A stretch of DNA of 64,000 nt. It comes from Ralstonia sp. A12. Its GTDB lineage: Bacteria > Pseudomonadota > Gammaproteobacteria > Burkholderiales > Burkholderiaceae. A program made the translations under genes and the position numbers. The notes below the pieces were generated by a model, which ran no database searches, was not told the origin of the DNA, and saw only the letters and a list, made by a program, of their open reading frames with translations. The stretch lies in assembly GCF_000801955.1 (NCBI RefSeq), contig NZ_JSZO01000004.1:62001-126000 (forward strand), read 5' to 3'. Positions 39,393 through 48,112 of this stretch are shown here, in pieces. Positions within the stretch are counted from its first letter, which is position 1; the number at the start of each line of letters is the position of its first letter.

Positions 39393-40082
39393 ATGAAACT
39401 GGTCATCGGCAACAAGAACTATTCGTCGTGGTCGCTACGCCCGTGGCTGCTCGCCAAGCAGGCCGGCATCCCGTTCGAGGAGATTCGCGTGCGCCTGCTG
39501 AGCGAAAGCTTTGCCGCCGACGTGGCGCGCCATTCGCCGGCCGGCCGTGTGCCCGTGCTGGTCGACGGCGACATGAACGTATGGGATTCGCTCGCCATCT
39601 GCGAGACGCTGGCCGAGCGCTTTCCGCGCGCGCAACTGTGGCCGGCCGACCCGAAGGCCCGCGCGCACGCCCGCTCGATCTGCGCCGAGATGCACAGCGG
39701 CTTTGGCAACCTGCGCAACAACATGCCGATGAACGTGACGGCCATGCTGCCCGGCATGGGCTGGAACGTGGCCGTGCAGCGCGACATCGACCGCATTGCC
39801 CAGATGTGGACCGAGCTGCGCCAGAAATACGCATCGGAAGGCCCGTTCCTGTTCGGCCACTTCACGGTGGCAGATGCGTTCTACGCACCGGTGGTCAGCC
39901 GCTTCGCCACCTACGGCGTGCGCCTGCCTGAAGCCGCCAAGGCCTACGCCGACCACATCCTCAACCTGCCTGCGATGCAGGAGTGGATTGACGGCGCACG
40001 CGCTGAGCACGACTTCCTCGCCGATGACGAGCCGTATCGCACCGCGCCGGACGAGGAAGCGCTGGTCGCCGCCAATCAATGA
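39393..40082 (+). CDS. Glutathione S-transferase family protein
   Basis: 229 residues. The N-terminal thioredoxin-fold domain opens MKLVIGNKNYSSWSLRPWL, with Ser residues (positions 11-12) as the likely glutathione-activating residue. GRVPVLVDGD is the cis-proline loop and WDSLAICETLAERF binds the glutathione glutamate. The C-terminal domain contains FLFGHFTVADAFYAPV with the N-capping box. It conjugates or reduces electrophiles with glutathione. AAGGACG lies upstream of the ATG. Its stop overlaps the cca start (ATGA), indicating translational coupling. Confidence 0.9.
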   Translation: MKLVIGNKNYSSWSLRPWLLAKQAGIPFEEIRVRLLSESFAADVARHSPAGRVPVLVDGDMNVWDSLAICETLAERFPRAQLWPADPKARAHARSICAEMHSGFGNLRNNMPMNVTAMLPGMGWNVAVQRDIDRIAQMWTELRQKYASEGPFLFGHFTVADAFYAPVVSRFATYGVRLPEAAKAYADHILNLPAMQEWIDGARAEHDFLADDEPYRTAPDEEALVAANQ

Positions 40083-41368
40083 CGGAACGCGCAGCACAGG
40101 GGTCACAGACCATCGTTGATCCGGCCACGCACGGGCTGGACGTGTATGCCGTGGGCGGCGCGATTCGTGACGCGCTGCTCGGGCTGCCCGTGCAGGACCG
40201 CGACTACGTGGTCGTCGGTGCCACGCCGGAGGACATGGAGGCACGGGGGTTCCGAGCCGTCGGCAAGGACTTCCCGGTCTTCCTGCACCCGCGCACGCAG
40301 GCCGAGTACGCCCTCGCCCGCACCGAGCGCAAGACGGCTGCGGGCTACAAGGGCTTCTCGGTGTACTACGCGCCCGACGTCAAGCTGGAAGACGACCTGA
40401 TCCGCCGTGACCTGACTGTCAACGCGATGGCGCAGCGCGTGGCCGAAGACGGCGCGCTGGTCGGCCCGGTCATCGATCCGTACGGCGGACAGGCGGATCT
40501 GGCCGTGCGCACGTTCCGGCATGTGTCGGATGCCTTTGTGGAAGACCCGGTGCGCATCCTGCGCCTGGCGCGCTTTGCCGCACGCTTTGCCGACTTCCAC
40601 GTCGCACCTGAAACCAACGCGCTAATGCAGCGCATGGTGCAGGCCGGTGAGGTGGATGCGCTGGTGCCCGAGCGCGTGTGGCAGGAGATCGCTCGTGGGC
40701 TGATGGAGACCCATCCGCAGCGCATGTTTGCCGTGCTGCGTGACTGTGGCGCGCTGGTGCGTCTGCTGCCCGAGCTGGATCGGCTGTGGGGCGTGCCGCA
40801 ACGTGCCGACTATCACCCTGAAGTCGACACCGGCGTGCACACCATGATGGTGATCGAGACCGCCGCCGCCATGGGCACACCGCTGCCCGTGCGCTTTGCT
40901 GCGCTGGTGCATGACCTCGGCAAGGGCACCACGCCCGAAGACATCCTGCCGCGCCACATCGGCCACGAAGAACGCAGCGTGCCGATGATCGAGGTGGTCT
41001 GCCAGCGCCTGCGCGTGCCGACGGATTGCCGCGAGCTGGCACTGGTTGTTGCGCGCGAGCACGGCAACATCCACCGCAGTGATGGGTTTGATGCGACGGC
41101 ACTGGTGCGCCTGCTGGAGCGCTGCGACGCGCTGCGCAAGCCGGAGCGTTTCCGCCTGGCGCTGCAGGCGTGCGAAGCGGATGCACGTGGCCGGCTCGGG
41201 TTTGAAGACCGCGCGTATCCGCAAACGGAACGCCTGCTGCAAGCGTTGCAGGCGGCATCGTCCATCGATGCCGGCGCCGTCGCCAAGCGCTACGCTGACA
41301 ACCCGGCGCACATCAAGCAGGCCGTACACGTGGCACGCATCGAGGCGGTCACGCAGGCCGGCATCTAA
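40079..41368 (+). CDS. cca: Multifunctional CCA-adding tRNA nucleotidyltransferase
   Basis: 429 residues. It adds or repairs the 3' CCA of tRNA. The head domain has DVYAVGGAIRDALLG and QDRDYVVVG with the metal-binding Asp pair, followed by RRDLTVNAMA. The neck region contains EDPVRILRLARFAARF, and the C-terminal HD domain has FAALVHDLGKGTTP, giving phosphatase/phosphodiesterase activity as in the long class II bacterial form. The start overlaps the gst stop by 4 bp. Convergent with the following TetR gene, 6 bp apart. Confidence 0.96.
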   Translation: MTERAAQGSQTIVDPATHGLDVYAVGGAIRDALLGLPVQDRDYVVVGATPEDMEARGFRAVGKDFPVFLHPRTQAEYALARTERKTAAGYKGFSVYYAPDVKLEDDLIRRDLTVNAMAQRVAEDGALVGPVIDPYGGQADLAVRTFRHVSDAFVEDPVRILRLARFAARFADFHVAPETNALMQRMVQAGEVDALVPERVWQEIARGLMETHPQRMFAVLRDCGALVRLLPELDRLWGVPQRADYHPEVDTGVHTMMVIETAAAMGTPLPVRFAALVHDLGKGTTPEDILPRHIGHEERSVPMIEVVCQRLRVPTDCRELALVVAREHGNIHRSDGFDATALVRLLERCDALRKPERFRLALQACEADARGRLGFEDRAYPQTERLLQALQAASSIDAGAVAKRYADNPAHIKQAVHVARIEAVTQAGI

Positions 41369-41374
41369 GGCAAC

Positions 41375-41932
41375 TCAGTTCGGCTCGGCCAGCGCGGCCA
41401 GCCGCTGCGACATCGCAAACAACTTCAGGAAGAACGCGCGGAACGCCTCGGGATCGGGGCGTGCCGTAGTCTGCTGCGCGCCGATAAAGCACAGGTGCGC
41501 GATGCGGCCCCAGAACGCAGCGTCATCCGGTGCGCCGCCGTCCAGGCTGCACAGCGAGGTGGCGAAGGCCAGCCGCAGGGCGTCCACGCGCTGCATGGTG
41601 TCGGCCACCAGCGGCTCGCGCATCGCCCACGCACGGATGGCGACTTCGCGCTGTGGGTGCATCGATGCTGCCACGTCGAGGTAGCGCATGAGCAATGTCT
41701 CGGCCGTGTCGTCGGGCTGGATGAGCGAGAGGATGCTGCCGGTGTAGGTGCGCTCCCACTCGGCGAGCAGGCTGCGCACGTAGTCGTCGCGGCTGGTGAA
41801 GTGGTGGTAGAACGCGCCGCGCGTCACGTTCAGGCGACGGGCGAGGCGCTCCGCAGAAATGCCGACGGCACCCTCGATATCGAGCAGCTCGAAACCGGCT
41901 TCAATCCAGTGTGTGCGGGTGGTTTTGGCCAT
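41375..41932 (-). CDS. TetR-family transcriptional regulator
   Basis: 185 residues. The N-terminal helix-turn-helix is read in AERLARRLNVTRGAFYHHF (about residues 28-46), the TetR signature. The C-terminal ligand domain is unassigned. It is divergent from the FAD-dependent oxidoreductase at 42022 across 89 bp, which by the usual TetR arrangement may be its target. I see no clear palindromic operator in the gap. Confidence 0.92.
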   Translation of the reverse strand: MAKTTRTHWIEAGFELLDIEGAVGISAERLARRLNVTRGAFYHHFTSRDDYVRSLLAEWERTYTGSILSLIQPDDTAETLLMRYLDVAASMHPQREVAIRAWAMREPLVADTMQRVDALRLAFATSLCSLDGGAPDDAAFWGRIAHLCFIGAQQTTARPDPEAFRAFFLKLFAMSQRLAALAEPN

Positions 41933-42021
41933 CGTGGCGTCCTTGGGGCAAAAACTGACAGGCTGTGTAGGGTGCGCAGCCGGCCGGTATTGTAGGCGCC
42001 GTCATCTCCTTCTTCTTTGCC

Positions 42022-43359
42022 ATGCGACATTTCATCATTGTGGGTGCGGGCATTGCCGGGCTGAGTGCCGCGCGCCATCTGCAGCGGGCCGGCTGCTCCG
42101 TCACCGTGCTGGAAGCGGCGCGCGCGCCCGGCGGGCGCATCCGCAGCGTGCCCTTTCACGGCCAGACCATCGAGTGCGGCGCGCAGTTTGTATCGTCGCG
42201 CTACCGCTATGTGCTACCGCTGCTGGAGGAGGCTGGGCTGTCTACTCGCTTGCGCAAGACCTCGGCCGTGGCGGCCATGCAGCGTGGGCCGGTGTTCCAC
42301 GCCGTGCACAGCAAGCGCCCGTGGACGCTCGGCACCAGTGGCCAACTCACCTGGGGCGAGACCTGGCAGATGCTGCGCGGCGGCCTGGCCACCGCGCGCG
42401 AGGTGCGCGGCGTCGACCCGAGTCACTACGCCAGCCTCGCAGCGCTGGACGACGAAGATGCGCAGGCCTGGAGCACGCGCGTATTCGGTGAGGCCGCCGC
42501 GCGCTACTTCTTCGAGCCGATGGTCCATGGCCTGTATTTTCATAGGCTGGCCGGTACCTCACGCGCGCTGCTGGGTGCGCTCACTGCCTTCAACGGCGCT
42601 GACACGCTGACGGTCGATGGCGGCTGGCAAGCTTTGCCACGTGCGATGGCTTCAGCGCTCGACGTGCGTTACGGCGCGAATGTGGAGCAGGTCAGAGAAA
42701 CGCAGGAAGGCGTACGCCTGTGCGTGAACGGGGAATGGCTCGACGCCGATGGCGCGGTGCTCGCCGCGCCGGCCCATATCGCGCGCGCATGGCTGCCACA
42801 GCCCACGCTTGGAGAATCCGCCGTGCTGGATGCGCGCTACGCACCGAGCGTGCATGTGGCGCTGGGGCTCCCGCCATCCTGGTCGGCGCCCAAGGTCTTC
42901 CAGCCGGTGTATGGCGCGCTGTTTGCGCCGGTAGAAGGCAGTCCGCTGGCCGCACTCACGTTTCAGCAGGGGAAGGCATCTGGCGATGGCCCGATCGTCT
43001 GCGCGATGCTGGGCGAGCGCGCAGCGGCAGAGGCAGAGCATTTGAGCGATACGGCGCTGGTGCGCTTTGTCGTGGAGGCGATGGCTGCGCACCTGCCTGG
43101 CATCGACCGGGCTGCGGTGTCGACACACCTGCAGCGCTGGGAAGCAGCCGAGCCGCTCACACCCGTGGGCCGTGCCCGCGCGGTTGCGGCGTACCGCAAC
43201 ACGGTCGGGCGCGATCGTCGTATCGTCCTAGCCGGGGATTACCTCGGCAGCCCGTGGACTGACGGTGCCGCAGAAACTGGCCACTGGGCCGCGCAGCACT
43301 TGCTGGCGGCCCGCATGCCACAGCCAGATCACGCGGCGCTGGCCCGGGCGGTTGCCTGA
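42022..43359 (+). CDS. FAD-dependent amine-oxidase / protoporphyrinogen-oxidase-like protein
   Basis: 445 residues. The N-terminal dinucleotide-binding motif is IIVGAGIAGLSAARHLQRAG, followed by VLEAARAPGGRIRS, the GG doublet characteristic of the flavin amine oxidase superfamily. The C-terminal FAD segment is RRIVLAGDYLGSPWTDGAAETG. It resembles HemY-like and carotenoid-desaturase-like oxidases; hemY assignment is not safe because no other haem genes are nearby. It is divergent from the TetR regulator and convergent with the binding-protein gene. Confidence 0.85.
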   Translation: MRHFIIVGAGIAGLSAARHLQRAGCSVTVLEAARAPGGRIRSVPFHGQTIECGAQFVSSRYRYVLPLLEEAGLSTRLRKTSAVAAMQRGPVFHAVHSKRPWTLGTSGQLTWGETWQMLRGGLATAREVRGVDPSHYASLAALDDEDAQAWSTRVFGEAAARYFFEPMVHGLYFHRLAGTSRALLGALTAFNGADTLTVDGGWQALPRAMASALDVRYGANVEQVRETQEGVRLCVNGEWLDADGAVLAAPAHIARAWLPQPTLGESAVLDARYAPSVHVALGLPPSWSAPKVFQPVYGALFAPVEGSPLAALTFQQGKASGDGPIVCAMLGERAAAEAEHLSDTALVRFVVEAMAAHLPGIDRAAVSTHLQRWEAAEPLTPVGRARAVAAYRNTVGRDRRIVLAGDYLGSPWTDGAAETGHWAAQHLLAARMPQPDHAALARAVA

Positions 43360-43383
43360 ACCTTCAGGCGTGTGGCTGTCCGC

Positions 43384-44289
43384 TTACTCGAACGGCGTGT
43401 CGTTCGGGTTGGCGTACAACGCCTTCAACTGATCGCTCATCTTGAAGTTGAAGTTCAGGCTCTTGGGCGGCACCGGCTTCTCGAACCACTTGGCATAGAG
43501 CGTGTTGATCTCGCCGCTCTTCATGACGCTGGTGAGCGTGTCGTCCACCAGCTTCTTGAACTGCGGATCGTCCTTGCGCAGCATGAAGCCGTAGGCCTCG
43601 AACGACTGCGGCGTGCCGGTCACGACCCAGTCGTTGGGCTTCTGTGCCAACGTGCGCGCGCCGGCCAGCAGCACGTCATCCATCATGAACGCCGCCACGC
43701 GGCCGCTCTGCAGCGTGAGGAAGGATTCCCCATAGTCCTTGCCGCTGATGACGTTCATGTTCATCTTCTTTTCGTCATTCATCTTGCGCAGGATGCGCTC
43801 CGACGTCGTGCCTGCATTGGTGATGACCGACTTGCCCGCCAGATCGGGGAAGTCTTTCACGCCCGAGTTCACGCCGGTCAGCAGGCGTGTGCCGGCGATG
43901 AAGAACGTGGTCGAGAACGCCGTCTGCTGCTCGCGCGACTTCAGGTGCGTGGTCACGCCGCACTCCAGATCCACCGAGCCGTTCTGCACCAGCGACGTAC
44001 GGTTTTGCGAGGTGACCGGAATCTGCTGCACCTGCAGGTTGGGCTTGCCCGTCTTCTGCTTGACCGCGTCGATCACGCGCGAACACAGGTCCGCCGAGAA
44101 GCCGATGATCTTGTTCTGGCTGTCGCGGTACGAAAACGGAATCGACGATTCGCGCACGCCGATCAGGATGGTGTTGCTGTCCTGGATCTTTTTGAGCGCG
44201 CCGTCGAGTGTCTGAGCCTGCGCGCTCAGCGCAAACAGCCCGGCCAGCGCCAGCGGGATGGATCGGATACCGCGGGTGGTCAAACGCAT
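43384..44289 (-). CDS. Periplasmic amino-acid-binding protein (GltI-like), operon-linked copy
   Basis: 301 residues. A signal peptide (SIPLALAGLFALSAQAQ) precedes LDGALKKIQDSNTILIGVRE. It contains DLCSRVIDAVKQKTGKPNL and ECGVTTHLKSREQQ, as in GltI glutamate/aspartate receptors, and the C-terminal KWFEKPVPPKSLNFNFKMS. GGAGGAAGT gives a strong ribosome-binding site. It is the last gene of the regulator-aminotransferase-BKACE unit, 84 bp after the BKACE gene, so it probably captures that pathway's amino-acid substrate. No permease or ATPase is adjacent. Confidence 0.9.
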   Translation of the reverse strand: MRLTTRGIRSIPLALAGLFALSAQAQTLDGALKKIQDSNTILIGVRESSIPFSYRDSQNKIIGFSADLCSRVIDAVKQKTGKPNLQVQQIPVTSQNRTSLVQNGSVDLECGVTTHLKSREQQTAFSTTFFIAGTRLLTGVNSGVKDFPDLAGKSVITNAGTTSERILRKMNDEKKMNMNVISGKDYGESFLTLQSGRVAAFMMDDVLLAGARTLAQKPNDWVVTGTPQSFEAYGFMLRKDDPQFKKLVDDTLTSVMKSGEINTLYAKWFEKPVPPKSLNFNFKMSDQLKALYANPNDTPFE

Positions 44290-44373
44290 ACTTCCTCCAA
44301 AGGTTGTGTGGCGCGGCCTGATACGTGTCGGGCCGTCTGTGTGATGGCTTCGTGGTGTGCAAAGTGGGCGCGC

Positions 44374-45228
44374 TTACCTGCCGAACCAACTGCGCAACTC
44401 GGCGGCGCTGGCCAGCGGGCGATGCAGTGCGTCGAGATGACCTCGCAGATTGGTGACGAGCGCCGCGTTGTCGGGGGCGGTGCTGCCGTCGGGCAGCATC
44501 ATGTTGTTCTCGAAGCCCAAGCGGGCATGGCCGCCGAGCAGTGCTGCCGTGAGCGCGCATTCGGCTTCGCGCGGGCCAAACGCACACATCGCCCATGGCA
44601 CGTTGGCCGTGACCTCGCCGCCCTCAGCCCACGCTTGCAGGAACGGCAGCAGGTCAGACGGATCAGAGCGTTGCCCCGCCGAGTAGCGGCCGAGCACGAA
44701 CAGCACCCAGTGCGGCATGTCGGATGGAGGGGGCAACACGCCGCGCGCGCGCAGAGCGCGGTAGCGCACCACGTCGTCGGCGGAATAGAGGATGTACTGG
44801 ATGGCCGTGCGCGTCGCAGCGAGCTCGCCGAAGAAACGTGCAGCCTCCGCTTCGTGCGCAGCATCGGGCACCAGCTCGCGCAGTGCGGCAGAGATGGCCT
44901 CCGGCTGCAGTGCTCGCACCGATGCCATCTGTTGTTCAGGCGTGTAGATGCCAACGGCTTCCGTAGTGATCTGGAGCACCAGCGCGTCGCCCACCGCCCG
45001 CTGCACGGCGGCGATGGCCGGGCGGTAATCGTCGGGCTCCAGACTGTGCGTGCCGTCGGGGCGGCGCACATGCAGATGCAGCATCGCAGCGCCGGCCTCG
45101 ACACACTGGCGCGCACAGGCAGCCAGTTCGTCGGGCGTGATCGGCAGTGCGGGGTGATCGACGTGCGTCTTGCGCGCGCCATTGGGCGCAACGGCGATGG
45201 CGATGGGCCGGCTCACGGGGTTCACCAC
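44374..45228 (-). CDS. BKACE-family beta-keto acid cleavage enzyme
   Basis: 284 residues of the DUF849/BKACE family, TIM-barrel zinc enzymes typified by 3-keto-5-aminohexanoate cleavage enzyme (Kce). They cleave a beta-keto acid using acetyl-CoA, giving acetoacetate and a CoA ester. MLHLHVRRPDG supplies the two zinc histidines, and TTEAVGIYTPEQ and GLRR-like barrel loops fit the fold. Start: GTG at 45228 or 45225; the latter overlaps the aminotransferase stop as GTGA. Co-transcribed with the aminotransferase upstream. The substrate is not predictable beyond a beta-keto acid. Confidence 0.9.
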   Translation of the reverse strand: MVNPVSRPIAIAVAPNGARKTHVDHPALPITPDELAACARQCVEAGAAMLHLHVRRPDGTHSLEPDDYRPAIAAVQRAVGDALVLQITTEAVGIYTPEQQMASVRALQPEAISAALRELVPDAAHEAEAARFFGELAATRTAIQYILYSADDVVRYRALRARGVLPPPSDMPHWVLFVLGRYSAGQRSDPSDLLPFLQAWAEGGEVTANVPWAMCAFGPREAECALTAALLGGHARLGFENNMMLPDGSTAPDNAALVTNLRGHLDALHRPLASAAELRSWFGR

Positions 45229-46577
45229 ACGGCCTCCGGCGCGTTGGCGGTGGCGGCGTCCACGGCATCGCCCAGGCGTTCGACGATGGCATCGATGTCC
45301 TGCGCGGTGGCGATGAACGGCGGCGCGAGCAGGATGTGGTCGCCGCGCTGGCCGTCGATCGTGCCCCCCATCGGATAGACCATCAGGCCGCGCTGCATGG
45401 CCTCGGCCTTCACACGTGCATGCGTCTTGTGCGAGGGCGCCAGCGGTGCCTTGGTGGCGCGATCGGCAACGAGCTCCACGCCGACGAACAGCCCGCGCCC
45501 GCGCACGTCGCCCACGTGGGCGTGGTCAGCAAAGCGTGCACGCAAAGCGGCGCGCAGTTGCTCACCGCGCGCCTGCACATTGGCGAGCAGGTTCTCTTCG
45601 GCAATCACCTTCTGCACTTCCAGTGCCGCCGCACATGCCGTGGCGTGGCCGATGTAGGTATGCCCATGCTGGAAGAAACCGCTGCCGCGCGTGATGGCGT
45701 CATAGATGCGGCGGCTCACCAGCGTGGCGCCGATCGGCTGGTACCCGCCGCCCAGGCCCTTGGCAATGGCGACCATGTCGGGCACCACGCCATCTTCTTC
45801 ATAGGCAAAGAGGTAACCCGTGCGGCCCATGCCGGACATCACCTCGTCCAGCAACAGCAGCACGCCGTGGCGGTCACACACTGCGCGGATGCGGCGGAAG
45901 TAATCCGCCACCGGTGGCACCGCGCCGGCCGTGGCACCCACCACCGTCTCGGCGACAAAGGCGGCGACGTTTTCAGAACCCAACTCGACGATCTTCGCGT
46001 CCAGCTCATCGGCCAGACGCTGCACGTACTGCGCATCGGTTTCCCCAACGAGGCGCTCGCGGTAGGCAAAGCACGGCGACACATGGTGTGCTGGCACGAG
46101 CAATGGCAGGAACGGCTCGCGCCGCCACGCGTTGCCGCCAATCGCCAGCGCGCCGAGCGTGTTGCCGTGATAGCTCTGGCGTCGCGCGATGAAGTACTGG
46201 CGCTGCGGCTGGCCAATTTCGACGAAGTACTGACGCGCGAGCTTGAGCGCTGCCTCAATCGCTTCCGAGCCGCCGGAGACGAAGTACACGTGGTCCAGAT
46301 CGCCTGGTGCAGCAGCGGTCAGGCGCGCGGCGAGTTCTTCCGCCACATCCGTCGTGAAGAACGACGTATGTGCATACGCCAGCGCGCGCACCTGTTTGCA
46401 GATGGCTTCGACCACGCGCGGATGCCCGTGACCCAGGCACGAGACGGCTGCGCCGCCGCAGGCATCGAGGTAGCGTTTGCCGTCGGAGTCGATGAGTGTC
46501 ATGCCCTCGCCGCCGACGGCGGTGGGCAACGTTTTGCGCGGGTCGCGATGGAAGACGGAGGTGGTGGATGGGGTCAT
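45222..46577 (-). CDS. Class III aminotransferase (omega/beta-amino acid type)
   Basis: 451 residues of the PLP-dependent fold type I class III family. PLP-binding features are FVSGGSEAIEAALKLARQY, LLLDEVMSGMGRTG and the Schiff-base Lys in MVAIAKGLGGGYQPIGA. The C-terminal half carries RGRGLFVGVELVADR. It would move an amino group from a beta- or omega-amino acid to a keto acid. It starts 16 bp after the RpiR-type regulator stop and overlaps the BKACE gene. With BKACE next door, a beta-amino-acid donor giving a beta-keto acid product is the most economical reading. Confidence 0.92.
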   Translation of the reverse strand: MTPSTTSVFHRDPRKTLPTAVGGEGMTLIDSDGKRYLDACGGAAVSCLGHGHPRVVEAICKQVRALAYAHTSFFTTDVAEELAARLTAAAPGDLDHVYFVSGGSEAIEAALKLARQYFVEIGQPQRQYFIARRQSYHGNTLGALAIGGNAWRREPFLPLLVPAHHVSPCFAYRERLVGETDAQYVQRLADELDAKIVELGSENVAAFVAETVVGATAGAVPPVADYFRRIRAVCDRHGVLLLLDEVMSGMGRTGYLFAYEEDGVVPDMVAIAKGLGGGYQPIGATLVSRRIYDAITRGSGFFQHGHTYIGHATACAAALEVQKVIAEENLLANVQARGEQLRAALRARFADHAHVGDVRGRGLFVGVELVADRATKAPLAPSHKTHARVKAEAMQRGLMVYPMGGTIDGQRGDHILLAPPFIATAQDIDAIVERLGDAVDAATANAPEAVW

Positions 46578-46593
46578 GGCCAATGGCTGGATG

Positions 46594-47514
46594 TCAGCGT
46601 TGAGTGGGTGCCGTGGGCGTGGGATGCGCGACAGCCGCTTCACTGCGGCGGGCACTGCGTACGTAGGCTTGCTGCTGTTTGAGTTGGGCGTCGCTGTCGG
46701 CCAGGTGCGCGAGTGCGGTGGGGCCGGCTTGGCGGAACCACGTCATCAGCAGCGCATCGAGCAGCGCAAGCGGCGCGGCAAGCGAATGGAAGAACGACGG
46801 GATTGCCACCGGTGCCACAAGCTGCTGCCACGCCAGCTCGGCACCGGGTGCGATGGCGCTGTCGGTCACGTAGACCAGGCGCGCGCCGCGCGCATGCGCG
46901 TACTGCATCGCCTCGATCACCTCGCGCGTGTACGGATCAAACGTGACGGCGATGACGACATCGCCCTCGCCGCAGAAGCGCAGCGGATCGGCCAGCGTGT
47001 TGCCGGCGCCGCTGCACAGCGTGACCTTGTCGTCGAACAGCTGAGCGGCGTAACCAAACGCATGCGTCAGCGCGAGGCAACTGCGCGCGCCGAGCAGATA
47101 GACGCGGCGCGCCGAGCACAGTGCGCCGGCAGCGGCGTCCAGTGCGGCCAGATTGGCCGGCGAAAACGCCGCTTGTACGTGCGCGCCGATGGTGCTGCCG
47201 ATGCGTTCAGCCTCGGATGCGCCGGCCGCGTCGCTGCCCTGCAGCGCACTGGCCCGGCCGGCAAAGCCATCCGCCTGCTGGCGCAGGTGGTTCACGCAGA
47301 TGTCGCGCAGCGCGGCAAAGTCATCGAAGCCCAGCGCGCGTGCAAGGCGTGAGAACGTGGCCGGCGGCAGGTCGCAGCGGCGTGCCAGATCCCGCATGGA
47401 GAGCAGGGCGATATCGCTCTGATGGGTTTCCAGCAGCATGGCGGCACGCTGCAACTGCGGTGACAGATCCCCCGCGCGATCGCGCAACGTCTGCATGAGC
47501 CCATCGAAGGTCAT
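46594..47514 (-). CDS. MurR/RpiR-family transcriptional regulator
   Basis: 306 residues: an N-terminal HTH of the RpiR type (MRDLARRCDLPPATFSRLAR, about residues 40-59) and a C-terminal SIS domain (YLLGARSCLALTHAF and VIAVTFDPYTREVIEA). It is the first gene of a leftward four-gene unit. A 16-bp inverted repeat centred 37 bp upstream of its start overlaps the likely promoter, so it probably represses its own operon until the effector binds the SIS domain. Confidence 0.92.
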   Translation of the reverse strand: MTFDGLMQTLRDRAGDLSPQLQRAAMLLETHQSDIALLSMRDLARRCDLPPATFSRLARALGFDDFAALRDICVNHLRQQADGFAGRASALQGSDAAGASEAERIGSTIGAHVQAAFSPANLAALDAAAGALCSARRVYLLGARSCLALTHAFGYAAQLFDDKVTLCSGAGNTLADPLRFCGEGDVVIAVTFDPYTREVIEAMQYAHARGARLVYVTDSAIAPGAELAWQQLVAPVAIPSFFHSLAAPLALLDALLMTWFRQAGPTALAHLADSDAQLKQQQAYVRSARRSEAAVAHPTPTAPTQR

Positions 47515-47527
47515 CGAAATAGCGAAA

Positions 47528-47574
47528 TTGATTCAACTGTTTCGTAAACTACGACAGTGAAACAATTGAGTCAA
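47528..47574 (-). promoter_or_regulatory. Operator/promoter of the RpiR operon
   Basis: Read leftward, TTGACTCAATTGTTTC (47574-47559) and GAAACAGTTGAATCAA (47543-47528) form an inverted repeat matching at 14 of 16 positions with a 15-bp spacer. TTGACT is a 5/6 match to the -35 box, and TAGTTT 17 bp further is a weak -10. So the palindrome covers the whole promoter, as expected for a repressor site. Confidence 0.7.
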
Positions 47575-47606
47575 GATCGAGTTTGCTCCGGAGCCGGCCG
47601 TGCAGC

Positions 47607-47636
47607 AAAACGGCCGCACCTTGGAGGGTGCGGCCG
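47607..47636 (-). terminator. Second of two tandem leftward terminators
   Basis: A 10-bp perfect stem CGGCCGCACC / GGTGCGGCCG with a 6-nt loop and, on the minus strand, four T. It sits between the small membrane gene and the RpiR operon promoter. Confidence 0.8.
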
Positions 47637-47648
47637 CGGTGGGCAAAC

Positions 47649-47671
47649 AAAAACGGAGGCCGAAGCCTCCG
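47649..47671 (-). terminator. First of two tandem leftward terminators
   Basis: Stem CGGAGGC / GCCTCCG with a TTCG tetraloop on the minus strand, followed by five T. It lies 25 bp after the stop of the small membrane gene. Confidence 0.9.
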
Positions 47672-47695
47672 TCTGGGATGTGATGGATACGCGGC

Positions 47696-48001
47696 TCAGG
47701 TTGCCGGGGCGTCGAGCTGCTCCATGCGGAACTGGAAGAACCCGGCTGCGATGAGACCCAGCAGGCTCACGGCCATGAACGAGCAGGCCAGGGTCATGAC
47801 GGCGACCAGCGGGGTCACGCCATTCAGAATCGGCGTGTGCATCAGGGCCGACAGATTGCCGCCTACCCACATGGTCGCGATCAGCGCCATCAAGCACGTT
47901 AGCGCCGCAGCATTGCGCAACCACGTCAACCGCGTCTTGCGGCTGATGCCGTCGAAAGCGTGGAAATGGAAGTGGTGGTGACCGGTGCCAACGAGTGCCA
48001 T
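47696..48001 (-). CDS. Small membrane protein with histidine-rich N-terminus, hypothetical
   Basis: 101 residues, not a family I recognise. The first 15 residues contain GHHHFHFHAF, a possible metal-binding patch, followed by a basic stretch and two hydrophobic helices (AALTCLMALIATMWVGG and VTPLVAVMTLACSFMAVSLL). GGAGATTCTCC upstream includes the AAGGAG site. It is isolated by two tandem terminators downstream and a candidate promoter upstream, so it is its own transcription unit. The histidines face the cytoplasm if the positive-inside rule holds. Confidence 0.8.
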   Translation of the reverse strand: MALVGTGHHHFHFHAFDGISRKTRLTWLRNAAALTCLMALIATMWVGGNLSALMHTPILNGVTPLVAVMTLACSFMAVSLLGLIAAGFFQFRMEQLDAPAT

Positions 48002-48085
48002 GGAGAATCTCCTTGTGCTTGCCGCTTGAGAGCGTTGAGTCACTATACCGAGACCTGCGACAGTTTGGCGCAGTTTGCGCCGCTA

Positions 48086-48112
48086 GGTATACCCTGAGCT
48101 GCGCTGCGTCAA
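48086..48112 (-). promoter_or_regulatory. Candidate promoter of the small membrane protein gene
   Basis: Read leftward, TTGACG (48112-48107) and TATACC (48091-48086) resemble -35 and -10 boxes, but the 15-bp spacing is short of optimal. The predicted start is about 80 bp before the ATG at 48001. Confidence 0.4.
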
